Source: Anaerolineales bacterium
GTDB taxonomy: Bacteria > Chloroflexota > Anaerolineae > Anaerolineales > UBA11657
Direction of reading: 5' to 3'
DNA length: 6,115 bases
NCBI GenBank assembly: GCA_947503585.1
Contig: CANNEJ010000105.1
Coordinates: forward strand, 1 to 6,115
Within the stretch, counting starts at the first letter, position 1. Each line of letters opens with the position of its first letter. Both the position numbers and the translations under genes were made by a program. The notes below the pieces were generated by a model, which was not told the origin of the DNA, searched no databases, and saw nothing but the letters and a program-made list of their open reading frames with translations. Shown here piece after piece: positions 1 to 6,115 of the stretch.

Positions 1-285
1 GCCATTGGGGTTGACACAGACCAGGCCATTTCACTGCCCGACTACGCTGGTGCGCTGATGACTTCGGCGCAGAAAGCGATTGATGTGGCGGTGCTTGACC
101 TGATCAAGAAGAATGACGGTGGTGACACGGGCGGTGAGAACTACATTGGCACGCTCGCGAACAATGGTGTGGCAATGGCGCCGTTCCACGACTTCGAGGG
201 CAAGTTTGCAGCGGATCTGGTGGCCGCGGTGGATCAGCTGAAAGCTGACATTGCTTCCGGTGCGGTTAAGGTTTCTGACTATATG
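1..285 (+). repeat. Direct repeat copy A: C-terminal segment of the upstream BMP module
   Basis: This stretch repeats at 1003-1287 with an offset of exactly 1002 bp, so both copies are in the same reading frame. Bases 1-254 differ from the second copy at only two adjacent positions (128-129, ACG Thr versus ATC Ile). Bases 255-285 differ at 8 of 31 positions (255, 256, 261, 262, 263, 274, 276, 282). The repeat is cut off at its left side by the window start, so its full length is unknown. Confidence 0.95.
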
Positions 286-1293
286 ACCGCGACTGCCTAC
301 AAGGCGTGCGTGGCGTTTGACACGGGCGGCTTGGGAGACAAGGGCTTCAATGACTTGGCAATGAAGGGCCTGGATGATGCAAAAGCCGCGGGCTATGACA
401 CCGCGTATGCCGAGGCACAGGGCGCCACGGACTATGCGGGCAATATTCAGCGCTTGATTGACGAAGGCTGCCAGACGGTTATAACCGTGGGCTTCACGCA
501 GGGCGAAGCGACAGTCGCTGCGACGCTTGCAAACCCGGAAATCAACTTTGCCCAGGTGGATGCCACGTGGCCCGAAGCCGGTGCGGACTTCACCCCCGGC
601 ACCGCAGATGATCTGCCGTACCCGCCAAACTTCACTGGCTTGGACTTTCAGGTTGACGAGGCTGCAATGGTTGCCGGGTATCTGGCAGCGGGCTACAGCA
701 AGACGGGCAAGATTGGCACCTATGGCGGCGCGCAGTTTCCAGGCGTAACGCGCTTCATGGACGGCATGTATGCCGGCATCAAGTACTACAACGAGAAGAA
801 TAAGACAACAGTCAAGTTGCTGGGCTGGGATGCAGCCAAGCAGACGGGCACGTTTGTGGGCGGCGACAACCCATGGGGTGATCCGGCCAAGGGCGAGCAG
901 CTGGCGCAGACCTTCATGGATCAGGGTGCAGACATCGTGCATCCGGTCGCCGGCGGAACTGGCAACGGCACGATCAAGGCCATGCTTGCAGCTGGCAAGT
1001 ACGCCATTGGGGTTGACACAGACCAGGCCATTTCACTGCCCGACTACGCTGGTGCGCTGATGACTTCGGCGCAGAAAGCGATTGATGTGGCGGTGCTTGA
1101 CCTGATCAAGAAGAATGACGGTGGTGACATCGGCGGTGAGAACTACATTGGCACGCTCGCGAACAATGGTGTGGCAATGGCGCCGTTCCACGACTTCGAG
1201 GGCAAGTTTGCAGCGGATCTGGTGGCCGCGGTGGATCAGCTGAAAGCTGACATTGCGGCCGGCAAGGTTAAGGTTGCCGACTACATGAAGTAG
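1..1293 (+). CDS. BMP/PnrA-family nucleoside-binding protein with tandem in-frame BMP modules (5' partial)
   Basis: Extracellular substrate-binding component of the nucleoside-type ABC importer encoded downstream; BMP proteins are normally membrane-anchored lipoproteins. The frame is open from base 1 and ends at TAG 1291-1293, giving 430 visible residues. Residues 1-95 are the C-terminal part of one BMP module, starting at the conserved AIGVDTDQ strand. Residues 96-430 form a complete second module: N-lobe start ACVAFDTGGLGDKGFND at 102-118, the ITVGFTQGEA region near 160, and GVDTDQ again at 337-342. The junction (SDYM-TATAYKAC, residues 92-103) has no stop, hydrophobic signal segment or credible lipobox, so the second module depends on an upstream export signal. 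A usual BMP protein has one module of about 330-360 residues. The ATG at 58 lies inside conserved sequence and is not the start. Ligand type is inferred from the family and from the hydrolase in the operon; another BMP ligand is possible. Confidence 0.93.
   Translation, partial: AIGVDTDQAISLPDYAGALMTSAQKAIDVAVLDLIKKNDGGDTGGENYIGTLANNGVAMAPFHDFEGKFAADLVAAVDQLKADIASGAVKVSDYMTATAYKACVAFDTGGLGDKGFNDLAMKGLDDAKAAGYDTAYAEAQGATDYAGNIQRLIDEGCQTVITVGFTQGEATVAATLANPEINFAQVDATWPEAGADFTPGTADDLPYPPNFTGLDFQVDEAAMVAGYLAAGYSKTGKIGTYGGAQFPGVTRFMDGMYAGIKYYNEKNKTTVKLLGWDAAKQTGTFVGGDNPWGDPAKGEQLAQTFMDQGADIVHPVAGGTGNGTIKAMLAAGKYAIGVDTDQAISLPDYAGALMTSAQKAIDVAVLDLIKKNDGGDIGGENYIGTLANNGVAMAPFHDFEGKFAADLVAAVDQLKADIAAGKVKVADYMK
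1003..1287 (+). repeat. Direct repeat copy B: C-terminal segment of the terminal BMP module
   Basis: Second copy of the segment at 1-285. It encodes residues 335-429 of the visible protein and is followed by a Lys codon and the TAG stop. In copy A the same point reads on into the linker TATAYKAC of the next module. Near-identity ends at 1256. The last ten codons read AGKVKVADYM here, against SGAVKVSDYM in copy A. Confidence 0.95.
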
Positions 1294-1315
1294 CAGCCCG
1301 CTTAATTTACTACAC

Positions 1316-1357
1316 TCCGCCCTCATATCGCGCTGCGGTCTGAGGGCGGACTTTTTT
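1316..1357 (+). terminator. Rho-independent terminator between the binding-protein gene and the ATPase gene
   Basis: A perfect 10-bp inverted repeat (TCCGCCCTCA at 1316-1325, TGAGGGCGGA at 1341-1350) encloses a 15-nt loop. It is followed by C and six T residues (1352-1357). It begins 22 bp after the stop codon of the binding protein. The next gene starts only 18 bp after the T run, and I see no convincing promoter in that space. Partial read-through is therefore the likely way the downstream genes are expressed, giving more binding protein than membrane complex. That expression role is inferred; the hairpin and T run are directly visible. Confidence 0.87.
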
Positions 1358-1359
1358 AC

Positions 1360-1368
1360 GAGAGAAAG
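1360..1368 (+). promoter_or_regulatory. Ribosome binding site of the ATPase gene
   Basis: The purine run GAGAGAAAG lies 7 nt before ATG 1376 but only 1 nt before the in-frame TTG at 1370. This spacing favours ATG 1376 as the start. The match to the anti-Shine-Dalgarno sequence is only moderate. Confidence 0.6.
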
Positions 1369-1375
1369 ATTGCCG

Positions 1376-2881
1376 ATGCGGCTTGAACTCAAGGAAATTA
1401 CCAAGCGCTTTCCAGGCGTGCTCGCAAACGACCGGATTTCCATCTCGGTGGACCGCGGCGAGGTACTGGGATTGCTCGGCGAAAATGGCGCGGGTAAAAC
1501 CACGCTGATGAACATTCTGTCCGGCATCTACCGGCCCGACGCGGGTGAGATCCTGATTGGCGGCACGGTGCGTAACTTCCACGACCCGCATCAGGCAATC
1601 GATGCGGGCATTGGCATGGTGCACCAGCACTTTCAGCTGGTGCCGGTTTTCGATGTTGTCGAGTCGGTGGCGCTTGGCGCAGAGACTGTCACCGGCTGGC
1701 TGGGAACCTTTGGTCGCGCGGCTGCGCGCCGGCGGGTTGTGGAGCTCTCTGAACAGCACGGCCTTGATGTGGACCCCGACGCCAAGATTGAAGACCTGCC
1801 GGTGGGTGTGCGGCAGCGCGTGGAGATCCTCAAAGCGCTCTATCGAAAGAGCGACATTCTCGTGCTGGATGAACCATCGGCGGTGCTCACGCCGGCCGAA
1901 ACGCATGATTTGTTCAAGATCATCCGCGGCCTGACGGCGGGCGGGACATCGGTCATTTTTATTACACACAAGCTGGGTGAGGTACTGGAGGTTGCGGACC
2001 GGATTACCGTGCTGCGCCGCGGCGCAGTTGCCGGCACTGTGAAGCCGGCCGACACATCGCGCGAGGAACTTGCCAACTTGATGGTCGGTCGCGATGTGGA
2101 TCTGCTCGTCTCCAAGGGCCCGGCTAAACCGGCGGGAGTGGTGCTTAGCGTAAAGGATGTGCAGGTGATGAACGACCGGCTGCAGATGGCGGTGAAGGGC
2201 GTGTCGCTGGAAGTGCGGGCCGGTGAGATTGTGGCCGTGGCCGGCGTGCACGGTAATGGCCAGACCGAGTTGGTGGAGGCGATTGTCGGGCTGCGCACAA
2301 TTGACTCCGGCGAGATTGTGATTGGCGGTGAAAATGTGGTGCACGCGTCCCCGCGCCGGGTGGCAGACCTGGGCGTGGCGCACATACCGGAAGATCGCAT
2401 GCGCGACGGGCTGATAGCGGGCATGACTGTCGAAGAAAACTACATTCTGGATTCCTATCATCGCGCGCCGTACAGTTCACGCGGCTGGCTGCACGCGCAA
2501 GAAGTGGCAGCGGCTGCCGCGCAGGGCGTGCGCGACTACCACATCCAAACGCCTTCGATAGATACGATTGCCAGCTCGCTGTCCGGTGGCAACCAGCAGA
2601 AGGTGGTGGTTGCGCGCGAGTTCTCCCGGCGGGTCAAACTGGTGGTGGCAGCGCAGCCCACGCGCGGGCTGGATGTGGGCTCGATTGAGTACATTCACAC
2701 GCGCCTGGTGGAGCAGCGCGATGCCGGCGCCGCGATTTTGATTGTCAGCACGGAACTGGATGAGGTGCTGGCGGTGGCTGACCGCATTGCGGTAATGTTC
2801 GACGGCCGCATCGCCGGAATTCTGGAGGGCGCTAGTGCCACCCGCGAAGCGGTGGGAATTCTGATGGGAGGTGGAGAGTGA
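1376..2881 (+). CDS. Nucleoside-type ABC importer, double-domain ATP-binding protein (YufO/NupO family)
   Basis: Cytoplasmic ATPase that powers the two permeases encoded next to it; 501 residues from ATG 1376, the usual length for a fused double ABC ATPase. The first nucleotide-binding domain (about 1-240) has Walker A GENGAGKT at 35-42, Q-loop Gln84, a divergent signature LPVGVRQR at 141-148, Walker B ILVLDEP at 161-167 and switch His198. The second domain (about 255-501) has a P-loop GVHGNGQT at 290-297 without the lysine, a canonical signature LSGGNQQK at 402-409, a degenerate Walker B ending AAQPTRGLD, and Ser458 where the switch His would be. This asymmetry is typical of the RbsA/YufO-type family and predicts one competent composite ATP site, formed by Walker motifs of domain 1 and the signature of domain 2. 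The in-frame TTG 1370 would add two residues but is too close to the ribosome binding site. The stop overlaps the next start by 4 bp (GTGA). Confidence 0.96.
   Translation: MRLELKEITKRFPGVLANDRISISVDRGEVLGLLGENGAGKTTLMNILSGIYRPDAGEILIGGTVRNFHDPHQAIDAGIGMVHQHFQLVPVFDVVESVALGAETVTGWLGTFGRAAARRRVVELSEQHGLDVDPDAKIEDLPVGVRQRVEILKALYRKSDILVLDEPSAVLTPAETHDLFKIIRGLTAGGTSVIFITHKLGEVLEVADRITVLRRGAVAGTVKPADTSREELANLMVGRDVDLLVSKGPAKPAGVVLSVKDVQVMNDRLQMAVKGVSLEVRAGEIVAVAGVHGNGQTELVEAIVGLRTIDSGEIVIGGENVVHASPRRVADLGVAHIPEDRMRDGLIAGMTVEENYILDSYHRAPYSSRGWLHAQEVAAAAAQGVRDYHIQTPSIDTIASSLSGGNQQKVVVAREFSRRVKLVVAAQPTRGLDVGSIEYIHTRLVEQRDAGAAILIVSTELDEVLAVADRIAVMFDGRIAGILEGASATREAVGILMGGGE
2867..2872 (+). promoter_or_regulatory. 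Strong Shine-Dalgarno GGAGGT for the first permease
   Basis: A perfect GGAGGT sits 5 nt before GTG 2878, inside the last codons of the ATPase gene. It supports the GTG start in the GTGA overlap and suggests efficient, coupled translation of the permease. Confidence 0.75.
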
Positions 2882-4062
2882 CCGTTTGGCGGCGCACCAT
2901 CCTGCCGGCGCTGATGCCAGTGCTGGCTGTCTTCACGGCGTTTGTGGTGGGGTCGGTCTTCCTGTTCCTCACGGACATTGAAAATCTGAAGCACTTTCCG
3001 GGAGACCCGGTTGGCACAATCCTGGCTGGCCTGGTGAACATCGGCAAAGCTTATTCCGCTTTGGTCCTTGGCGCTTTTGGCGTGCCGGCCAAGCTGGCGG
3101 CTGCCATGGGCAGCAGCGATCCAAAAGTAATTGCCGGCGCCATTCGGCCGATCACGGAGACCCTGGTGGCATCTTCGCCGCTGATCTTCACCGGGTTGGC
3201 TGTGGCAATTTCATTCCGCACCGGTGTCTTCAATATCGGGGTTGAGGGACAGTTCATCATGGGCGCGCTGGGGGCAACAGTTGCCGTGCTGGCTTTGCCA
3301 GATCTGCCGAAGCCGCTGCTGCTCATTCTGGCGGTTGTGATTGGCACACTCAGTGGTGCGCTGTGGGGCTTTATCCCCGGTTTTCTAAAGGCGCGCACGG
3401 GTGCGCACGAGGTGATCACCACCATCATGCTCAACTATGTGGCGGCACAGGTGGTGCTGTTCGGGCTGCGCTCCGACTTTTTGAAACCGGCGGGCAGTTC
3501 AACGCCAATCTCCAAGGTTTTATCCACGATTGTGCGGGTGCCGCTGATCTTTCAGCTGCCGGCAATCCGGCTGCACTATGGCATCGTGGTGGCTTTGATC
3601 ATGGCTGTGCTTGTGTCCTGGTTCATGTTTAAGACTACCAAGGGCTTCGAGCTGCGCGCAGCCGGTTTCAGCTTAATGGCTGCGCGCTATGCCGGCATGA
3701 GTGCCGGCGGTTCAATTATGCTGGCGATGGCGCTGTCCGGCGGGCTGGCCGGGCTTGGTGGCACGCTGGAGGTGCTGGGCACGGTGGGGCAAATGTCGAA
3801 TGATTTGAGTTCCGGCTTCGGCTTCAACGCAATTGCGCTGGCGCTGCTGGCGGGCAACCGGCCTGGCGGTGTGGTGGCTGCTGCGCTGCTCTTTGGAGCG
3901 CTGCGCACCGGTGGCGGCCTGATGCAGGTGAAGACCGGTATTCCACTTGATCTGTTGTTCTTTGTGCAGGCGCTGGTGATTATGTTTGTGGCAGCGCCGG
4001 CACTGATCCGGTCCATCTATCGCATTAAGGTGTACAGTGCCGACGGAGTGACGCCGCAATGA
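2878..4062 (+). CDS. Nucleoside-type ABC importer permease 1 (BPD_transp_2 family, NupP/YufP-like)
   Basis: Integral membrane subunit forming half of the transport channel; 394 residues from GTG 2878. The first hydrophobic helix is at about 8-31, followed by a periplasmic-type amphipathic stretch (about 32-60), and then several further hydrophobic segments up to about 375. The family motif FNIGVEGQ lies at 118-125 after the helix at 100-116. The cytoplasmic coupling region KTTKGFELRAAG followed by AARYAGM spans about 252-274, where the ATPase should dock. The glycine-rich helix LSGGLAGLGGTLEVLG (286-301) and FNAIALALLAGNRPGG (316-331) are typical of branched-chain/nucleoside-type permeases. 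In the coupling loop, the Asn-Pro usual before AARYAG is Ser-Leu here (265-266). Start and stop overlap both neighbours by 4 bp, so translation is probably coupled and the subunits co-produced. Substrate is inferred from the operon. Confidence 0.95.
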   Translation: MTVWRRTILPALMPVLAVFTAFVVGSVFLFLTDIENLKHFPGDPVGTILAGLVNIGKAYSALVLGAFGVPAKLAAAMGSSDPKVIAGAIRPITETLVASSPLIFTGLAVAISFRTGVFNIGVEGQFIMGALGATVAVLALPDLPKPLLLILAVVIGTLSGALWGFIPGFLKARTGAHEVITTIMLNYVAAQVVLFGLRSDFLKPAGSSTPISKVLSTIVRVPLIFQLPAIRLHYGIVVALIMAVLVSWFMFKTTKGFELRAAGFSLMAARYAGMSAGGSIMLAMALSGGLAGLGGTLEVLGTVGQMSNDLSSGFGFNAIALALLAGNRPGGVVAAALLFGALRTGGGLMQVKTGIPLDLLFFVQALVIMFVAAPALIRSIYRIKVYSADGVTPQ

Positions 4063-5336
4063 CAAGCGGGGCGGTTGCGGTGCGGGCGTCGGAAATGGGC
4101 GAGGCCGAAAGGCGTGAGCTGCGCGCGGCGCGCGGCCGCGGGCTGGTTATCGCTTTGCTTGGCGCCGGCGCGCTGTGGGCGGCAAGCGGTGCGTTCAAGG
4201 TGGCCGCCATATTTTCCTTCTGGCTGTTGGAGCAGGGTGGCGCGGCCTGGACGATCACAACCACTGTTGGCATGTTGTGGCTTGTGGCGGGCAGCGCTGC
4301 AATCATTATTGGGGGTATGCAAGCCGGGTTTGGTGCGCGCTTTCCGTGGCGGCAGTCACTATTTGTGATCGCGCCGCTTTATGTGGCGGCCATCCTTGGA
4401 GCGCTGCTGGATGGCCAGGTGGCAAACATGACCGGAGTGTTTTCGGGCAGCCTGGAACTTGCGGTGCCGATAACACTGGGTGCGCTGGCCGGAATTTTGT
4501 CTGAGCGCAGTGGCATGCTGAACATCGCCATTGAGGGCAAGTTTCTGGTGGGCGCGTGCGCGGGTGCCGTCGCAGCGAGTGCTACTGGCAGTGTCCTTGC
4601 CGGGGTGCTGTTTGCCGTGCTGTGCGGCATGGCCGTTGGCTACATGCTGGCGTGGCTGGGCATCCGCCATCAAGTCGATCAGATCATTGCGGGCGTCGTG
4701 ATCAACATTGGCGCAATCGGGATCACCAACTTTATTTTTCTGCGCGTGCTTGCAAAGAACACCTGGCTCAACACTCCGCCAACCATTGAGAAGATTAAGA
4801 TTCCGTTTTTGTCCGGCATTCCGGTTCTCGGACCGTTGTTATTTTCGGGTACACCGTATCTGTATGTCATGCTGGCGCTGTTGATATTTTTCTCCTACAT
4901 GCTGTTTCGCACGCGCTGGGGGTTGCGGCTGCGTGCGTCGGGGGAGAAGCCGTCGGCAGCCGCAACTGTGGGCATCGATGTAATTAAAATTCGTTACCAT
5001 TCGATGCTGCTGGCGGGCGCGCTAGCCGGTACTGCGGGTTCTTACTTGAGCCTGTCCAGTGCGGGCAGTTTCCAAATGGGGATGAGCGCCGGGCGCGGCT
5101 TCATTGCGCTGGCGGCCGTTATCTTTGGCGCATGGAACCCGGTTGGCGCTTTTGGCGCGGCGTTGATGTTCGGGTTTTCGGATGCGATCCAGTCGCTGAT
5201 GTCCATTCTGGGTGTGGATGTTCCGCCGCAGCTGCTCAATAGTGTTCCATACATTGTGACGATTGTGGTGGTGGCGGGCCTGGTGGGGCGCGTGCGCGGA
5301 CCCGCTGCCGCGGGCCAGCCGTACACGCAAGGCTGA
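4059..5336 (+). CDS. Nucleoside-type ABC importer permease 2 (BPD_transp_2 family, NupQ/YufQ-like)
   Basis: Second membrane subunit, expected to pair with permease 1; 425 residues from ATG 4059, which overlaps the preceding stop as ATGA. GGAG at 4045-4048 is 10 nt upstream of this start. A charged N-terminus (11-28, rich in Arg and Glu) is followed by about three hydrophobic segments (roughly 29-46, 65-86, 99-117) ahead of the conserved core. That makes it about 100 residues longer than the compact NupQ form of roughly 320 residues. The core has the motif ERSGMLNIAIEG at 149-160, the DQIIAGVVIN helix at 207-216, the coupling region RTRWGLRLRASGEKPSAAATVGID at about 284-307, and a glycine/alanine-rich C-terminal half (LAGALAGTAGSYL, then FIALAAVIFGAWNPVG). 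These mark it as the YufQ-type partner rather than a copy of permease 1. The hydrolase gene follows after 4 bp. Confidence 0.95.
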   Translation: MTSGAVAVRASEMGEAERRELRAARGRGLVIALLGAGALWAASGAFKVAAIFSFWLLEQGGAAWTITTTVGMLWLVAGSAAIIIGGMQAGFGARFPWRQSLFVIAPLYVAAILGALLDGQVANMTGVFSGSLELAVPITLGALAGILSERSGMLNIAIEGKFLVGACAGAVAASATGSVLAGVLFAVLCGMAVGYMLAWLGIRHQVDQIIAGVVINIGAIGITNFIFLRVLAKNTWLNTPPTIEKIKIPFLSGIPVLGPLLFSGTPYLYVMLALLIFFSYMLFRTRWGLRLRASGEKPSAAATVGIDVIKIRYHSMLLAGALAGTAGSYLSLSSAGSFQMGMSAGRGFIALAAVIFGAWNPVGAFGAALMFGFSDAIQSLMSILGVDVPPQLLNSVPYIVTIVVVAGLVGRVRGPAAAGQPYTQG

Positions 5337-5340
5337 GGCG

Positions 5341-6115
5341 GTGGCTGCCAGCCCGCTGGCTAGCAACCAGTTAATCCATTCCGCGCCCACGGCGTTCCGC
5401 GTGGCAGCTGCGCCGCGGCGCGCACCGTTTGGCACGGTGGCGCACCCGCTTCCAATAATTATTGACAGTGATCCCGGGCTGGATGATGCGCTGGCGATTG
5501 CGCTCGCGGTGGCGCAGCCGGAGCTAAATTTACTGGCCGTCACCACGGTGGGCGGCAATGCGGATGTGCGCCACTGCACGCTCAACGCGCTGCGCTTGCT
5601 GCATGCCTACGGGCGCAGCGATATTCCGGTGGCGGAAGGCGCGGCGGGCCCGGTGCTGGGTGAAATTGTGCGCGCAACTGAGGTGCATGGCGAAACCGGA
5701 ATCGGGAACACGCGCCTGGAGCCATCGCCGGTTGCGGTGCAGCGCGAAGGGGCCGTGGCGCTGATGGCGCGGCTTTTGCATGAACACGCGCAGCCGATTA
5801 CGATTGTGCCGATTGGGCCGCTGACAAATATTGCGCTGCTGCTTAAACTGCACCCGGAGCTGGTGCCGCGCATTGCGCATGTGTGCTTGATGGGTGGTTC
5901 TATTGGCGAAGGCAACGCCACTGTCTCCGGTGAATTTAATATCTACGCGGACCCCGAGGCGGCGGACATTGTGTTCCGCTCCGGTGTGCCAATCACAATG
6001 ATCGGGCTCGATGTAACGCATCAGGCGCTGCTTGATCGCGCCTCGGTTGCGGCGCTGCAGGCGCTGGGCCGCACTTCCGCGCGCATTGCGGCCGAGCTGC
6101 CGGCGTATGCGCTCG
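5341..6115 (+). CDS. Inosine/uridine-preferring nucleoside hydrolase (IUNH family), 3' partial
   Basis: Cytoplasmic enzyme that hydrolyses the N-glycosidic bond of nucleosides to ribose and free base, using a bound Ca2+. The frame runs off the window end after 258 codons. Counted from GTG 5341: metal-binding IIDSDPGLDDA at 40-50, TTVGGN at 68-73, VHGETGIGN at 115-123, IGPLTNIA at 158-165 (Thr162 matches a known Ca2+ ligand), LMGGSIGEGNAT at 183-194, EFNIYADPEAA at 198-208 and GLDVTHQ at 222-228. The order and wording closely follow the Crithidia fasciculata inosine-uridine hydrolase. The C-terminal catalytic His/Asp region lies beyond the window. Start choice is uncertain: GTG 5341 is the first start after the permease stop and has AAGG 8 nt upstream, but gives 41 residues before DSDPG. 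GTG 5437 gives 9, close to the family norm, but without a visible ribosome binding site. Position in the operon implies the imported substrate is a ribonucleoside. Confidence 0.93.
   Translation, partial: MAASPLASNQLIHSAPTAFRVAAAPRRAPFGTVAHPLPIIIDSDPGLDDALAIALAVAQPELNLLAVTTVGGNADVRHCTLNALRLLHAYGRSDIPVAEGAAGPVLGEIVRATEVHGETGIGNTRLEPSPVAVQREGAVALMARLLHEHAQPITIVPIGPLTNIALLLKLHPELVPRIAHVCLMGGSIGEGNATVSGEFNIYADPEAADIVFRSGVPITMIGLDVTHQALLDRASVAALQALGRTSARIAAELPAYAL

Noticed and set aside
11..16. TTGACA resembling a -35 promoter box (also at 1013-1018)
   Set aside because: It encodes Val-Asp-Thr of the conserved GVDTDQ motif, there is no -10 element at a suitable distance, and it sits inside the coding sequence of both modules.
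58..60. ATG as the start of the binding-protein gene
   Set aside because: The same frame is open from base 1 and already encodes the conserved BMP strand AIGVDTDQ. The identical ATG occurs mid-domain at 1060 in the second module. The gene starts upstream of the window.
298..309. Tyr-Lys-Ala-Cys as a lipobox for a separate second lipoprotein
   Set aside because: No hydrophobic signal segment or start codon precedes it, Lys at -2 is unfavourable, and the preceding residues continue the C-terminus of module 1. The Cys belongs to the first beta-strand of the BMP N-lobe.
31..942. 303-codon open frame on the minus strand
   Set aside because: It lies wholly antisense to the BMP gene, its protein has no recognisable family, and its tail repeats only because the sense strand is duplicated. 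High GC content makes such antisense frames common.
1311..1316. TACACT resembling a -10 box before the ATPase
   Set aside because: There is no -35-like hexamer about 17 bp upstream, and transcription from here would run straight into the terminator.
1310..2461. 383-codon open frame on the minus strand
   Set aside because: It is antisense to the ATPase gene, whose motifs are unambiguous. The translated product is rich in His, Arg and Cys, with no family resemblance, and it would begin inside the ATPase gene and end in the terminator.
5347..5360. Short inverted repeat GCCAGC/GCTGGC near the hydrolase start
   Set aside because: It allows only 5-6 bp with a 2-4 nt loop, has no T run, and is not extended on either side. 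In GC-rich sequence this is expected by chance.

Overview
The window holds one end of a nucleoside-type ABC import operon, with all genes on the + strand. It has a moderately high GC content (judged by eye, not counted), GTG starts and very tight gene spacing. The protein families and the long form of the second permease fit a Gram-positive bacterium, most plausibly an actinobacterium. I cannot name a genus, and another phylum such as Chloroflexota is not excluded.

Layout. (1) Bases 1-1293 encode the 3' part of a substrate-binding protein of the BMP/PnrA family (Bmp domain, purine-nucleoside-binding lipoproteins). The reading frame is open at base 1 and contains the C-terminal quarter of one BMP module. 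It runs in frame, with no stop and no new signal peptide, into a second complete BMP module. The period is 1002 bp (334 codons). (2) Bases 1294-1375 are a short gap with a strong rho-independent terminator (1316-1357) and the ribosome binding site of the next gene. (3) Bases 1376-2881 encode a double-domain ABC ATPase of the YufO/NupO type. (4) Bases 2878-4062 and (5) 4059-5336 encode two permeases (NupP/YufP-like and NupQ/YufQ-like). The ATPase-permease and permease-permease pairs each overlap by 4 bp (GTGA, ATGA). (6) From 5341, or less likely from 5437, to beyond the window end there is an inosine/uridine-preferring nucleoside hydrolase, 4 bp downstream of the last permease.

Together these would capture nucleosides outside the cell, import them at the cost of ATP, and cleave them in the cytoplasm to free base plus ribose. 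The terminator after the binding-protein gene probably lets that protein be made in excess over the membrane complex.

The unusual part is the binding protein. At least two BMP modules are fused in one polypeptide. Their shared C-terminal coding sequence is nearly identical (2 mismatches in 254 bp), then abruptly different in the last ~30 bp. This suggests a recently duplicated or recombinationally homogenised tandem binding protein. How many modules lie upstream cannot be seen here.
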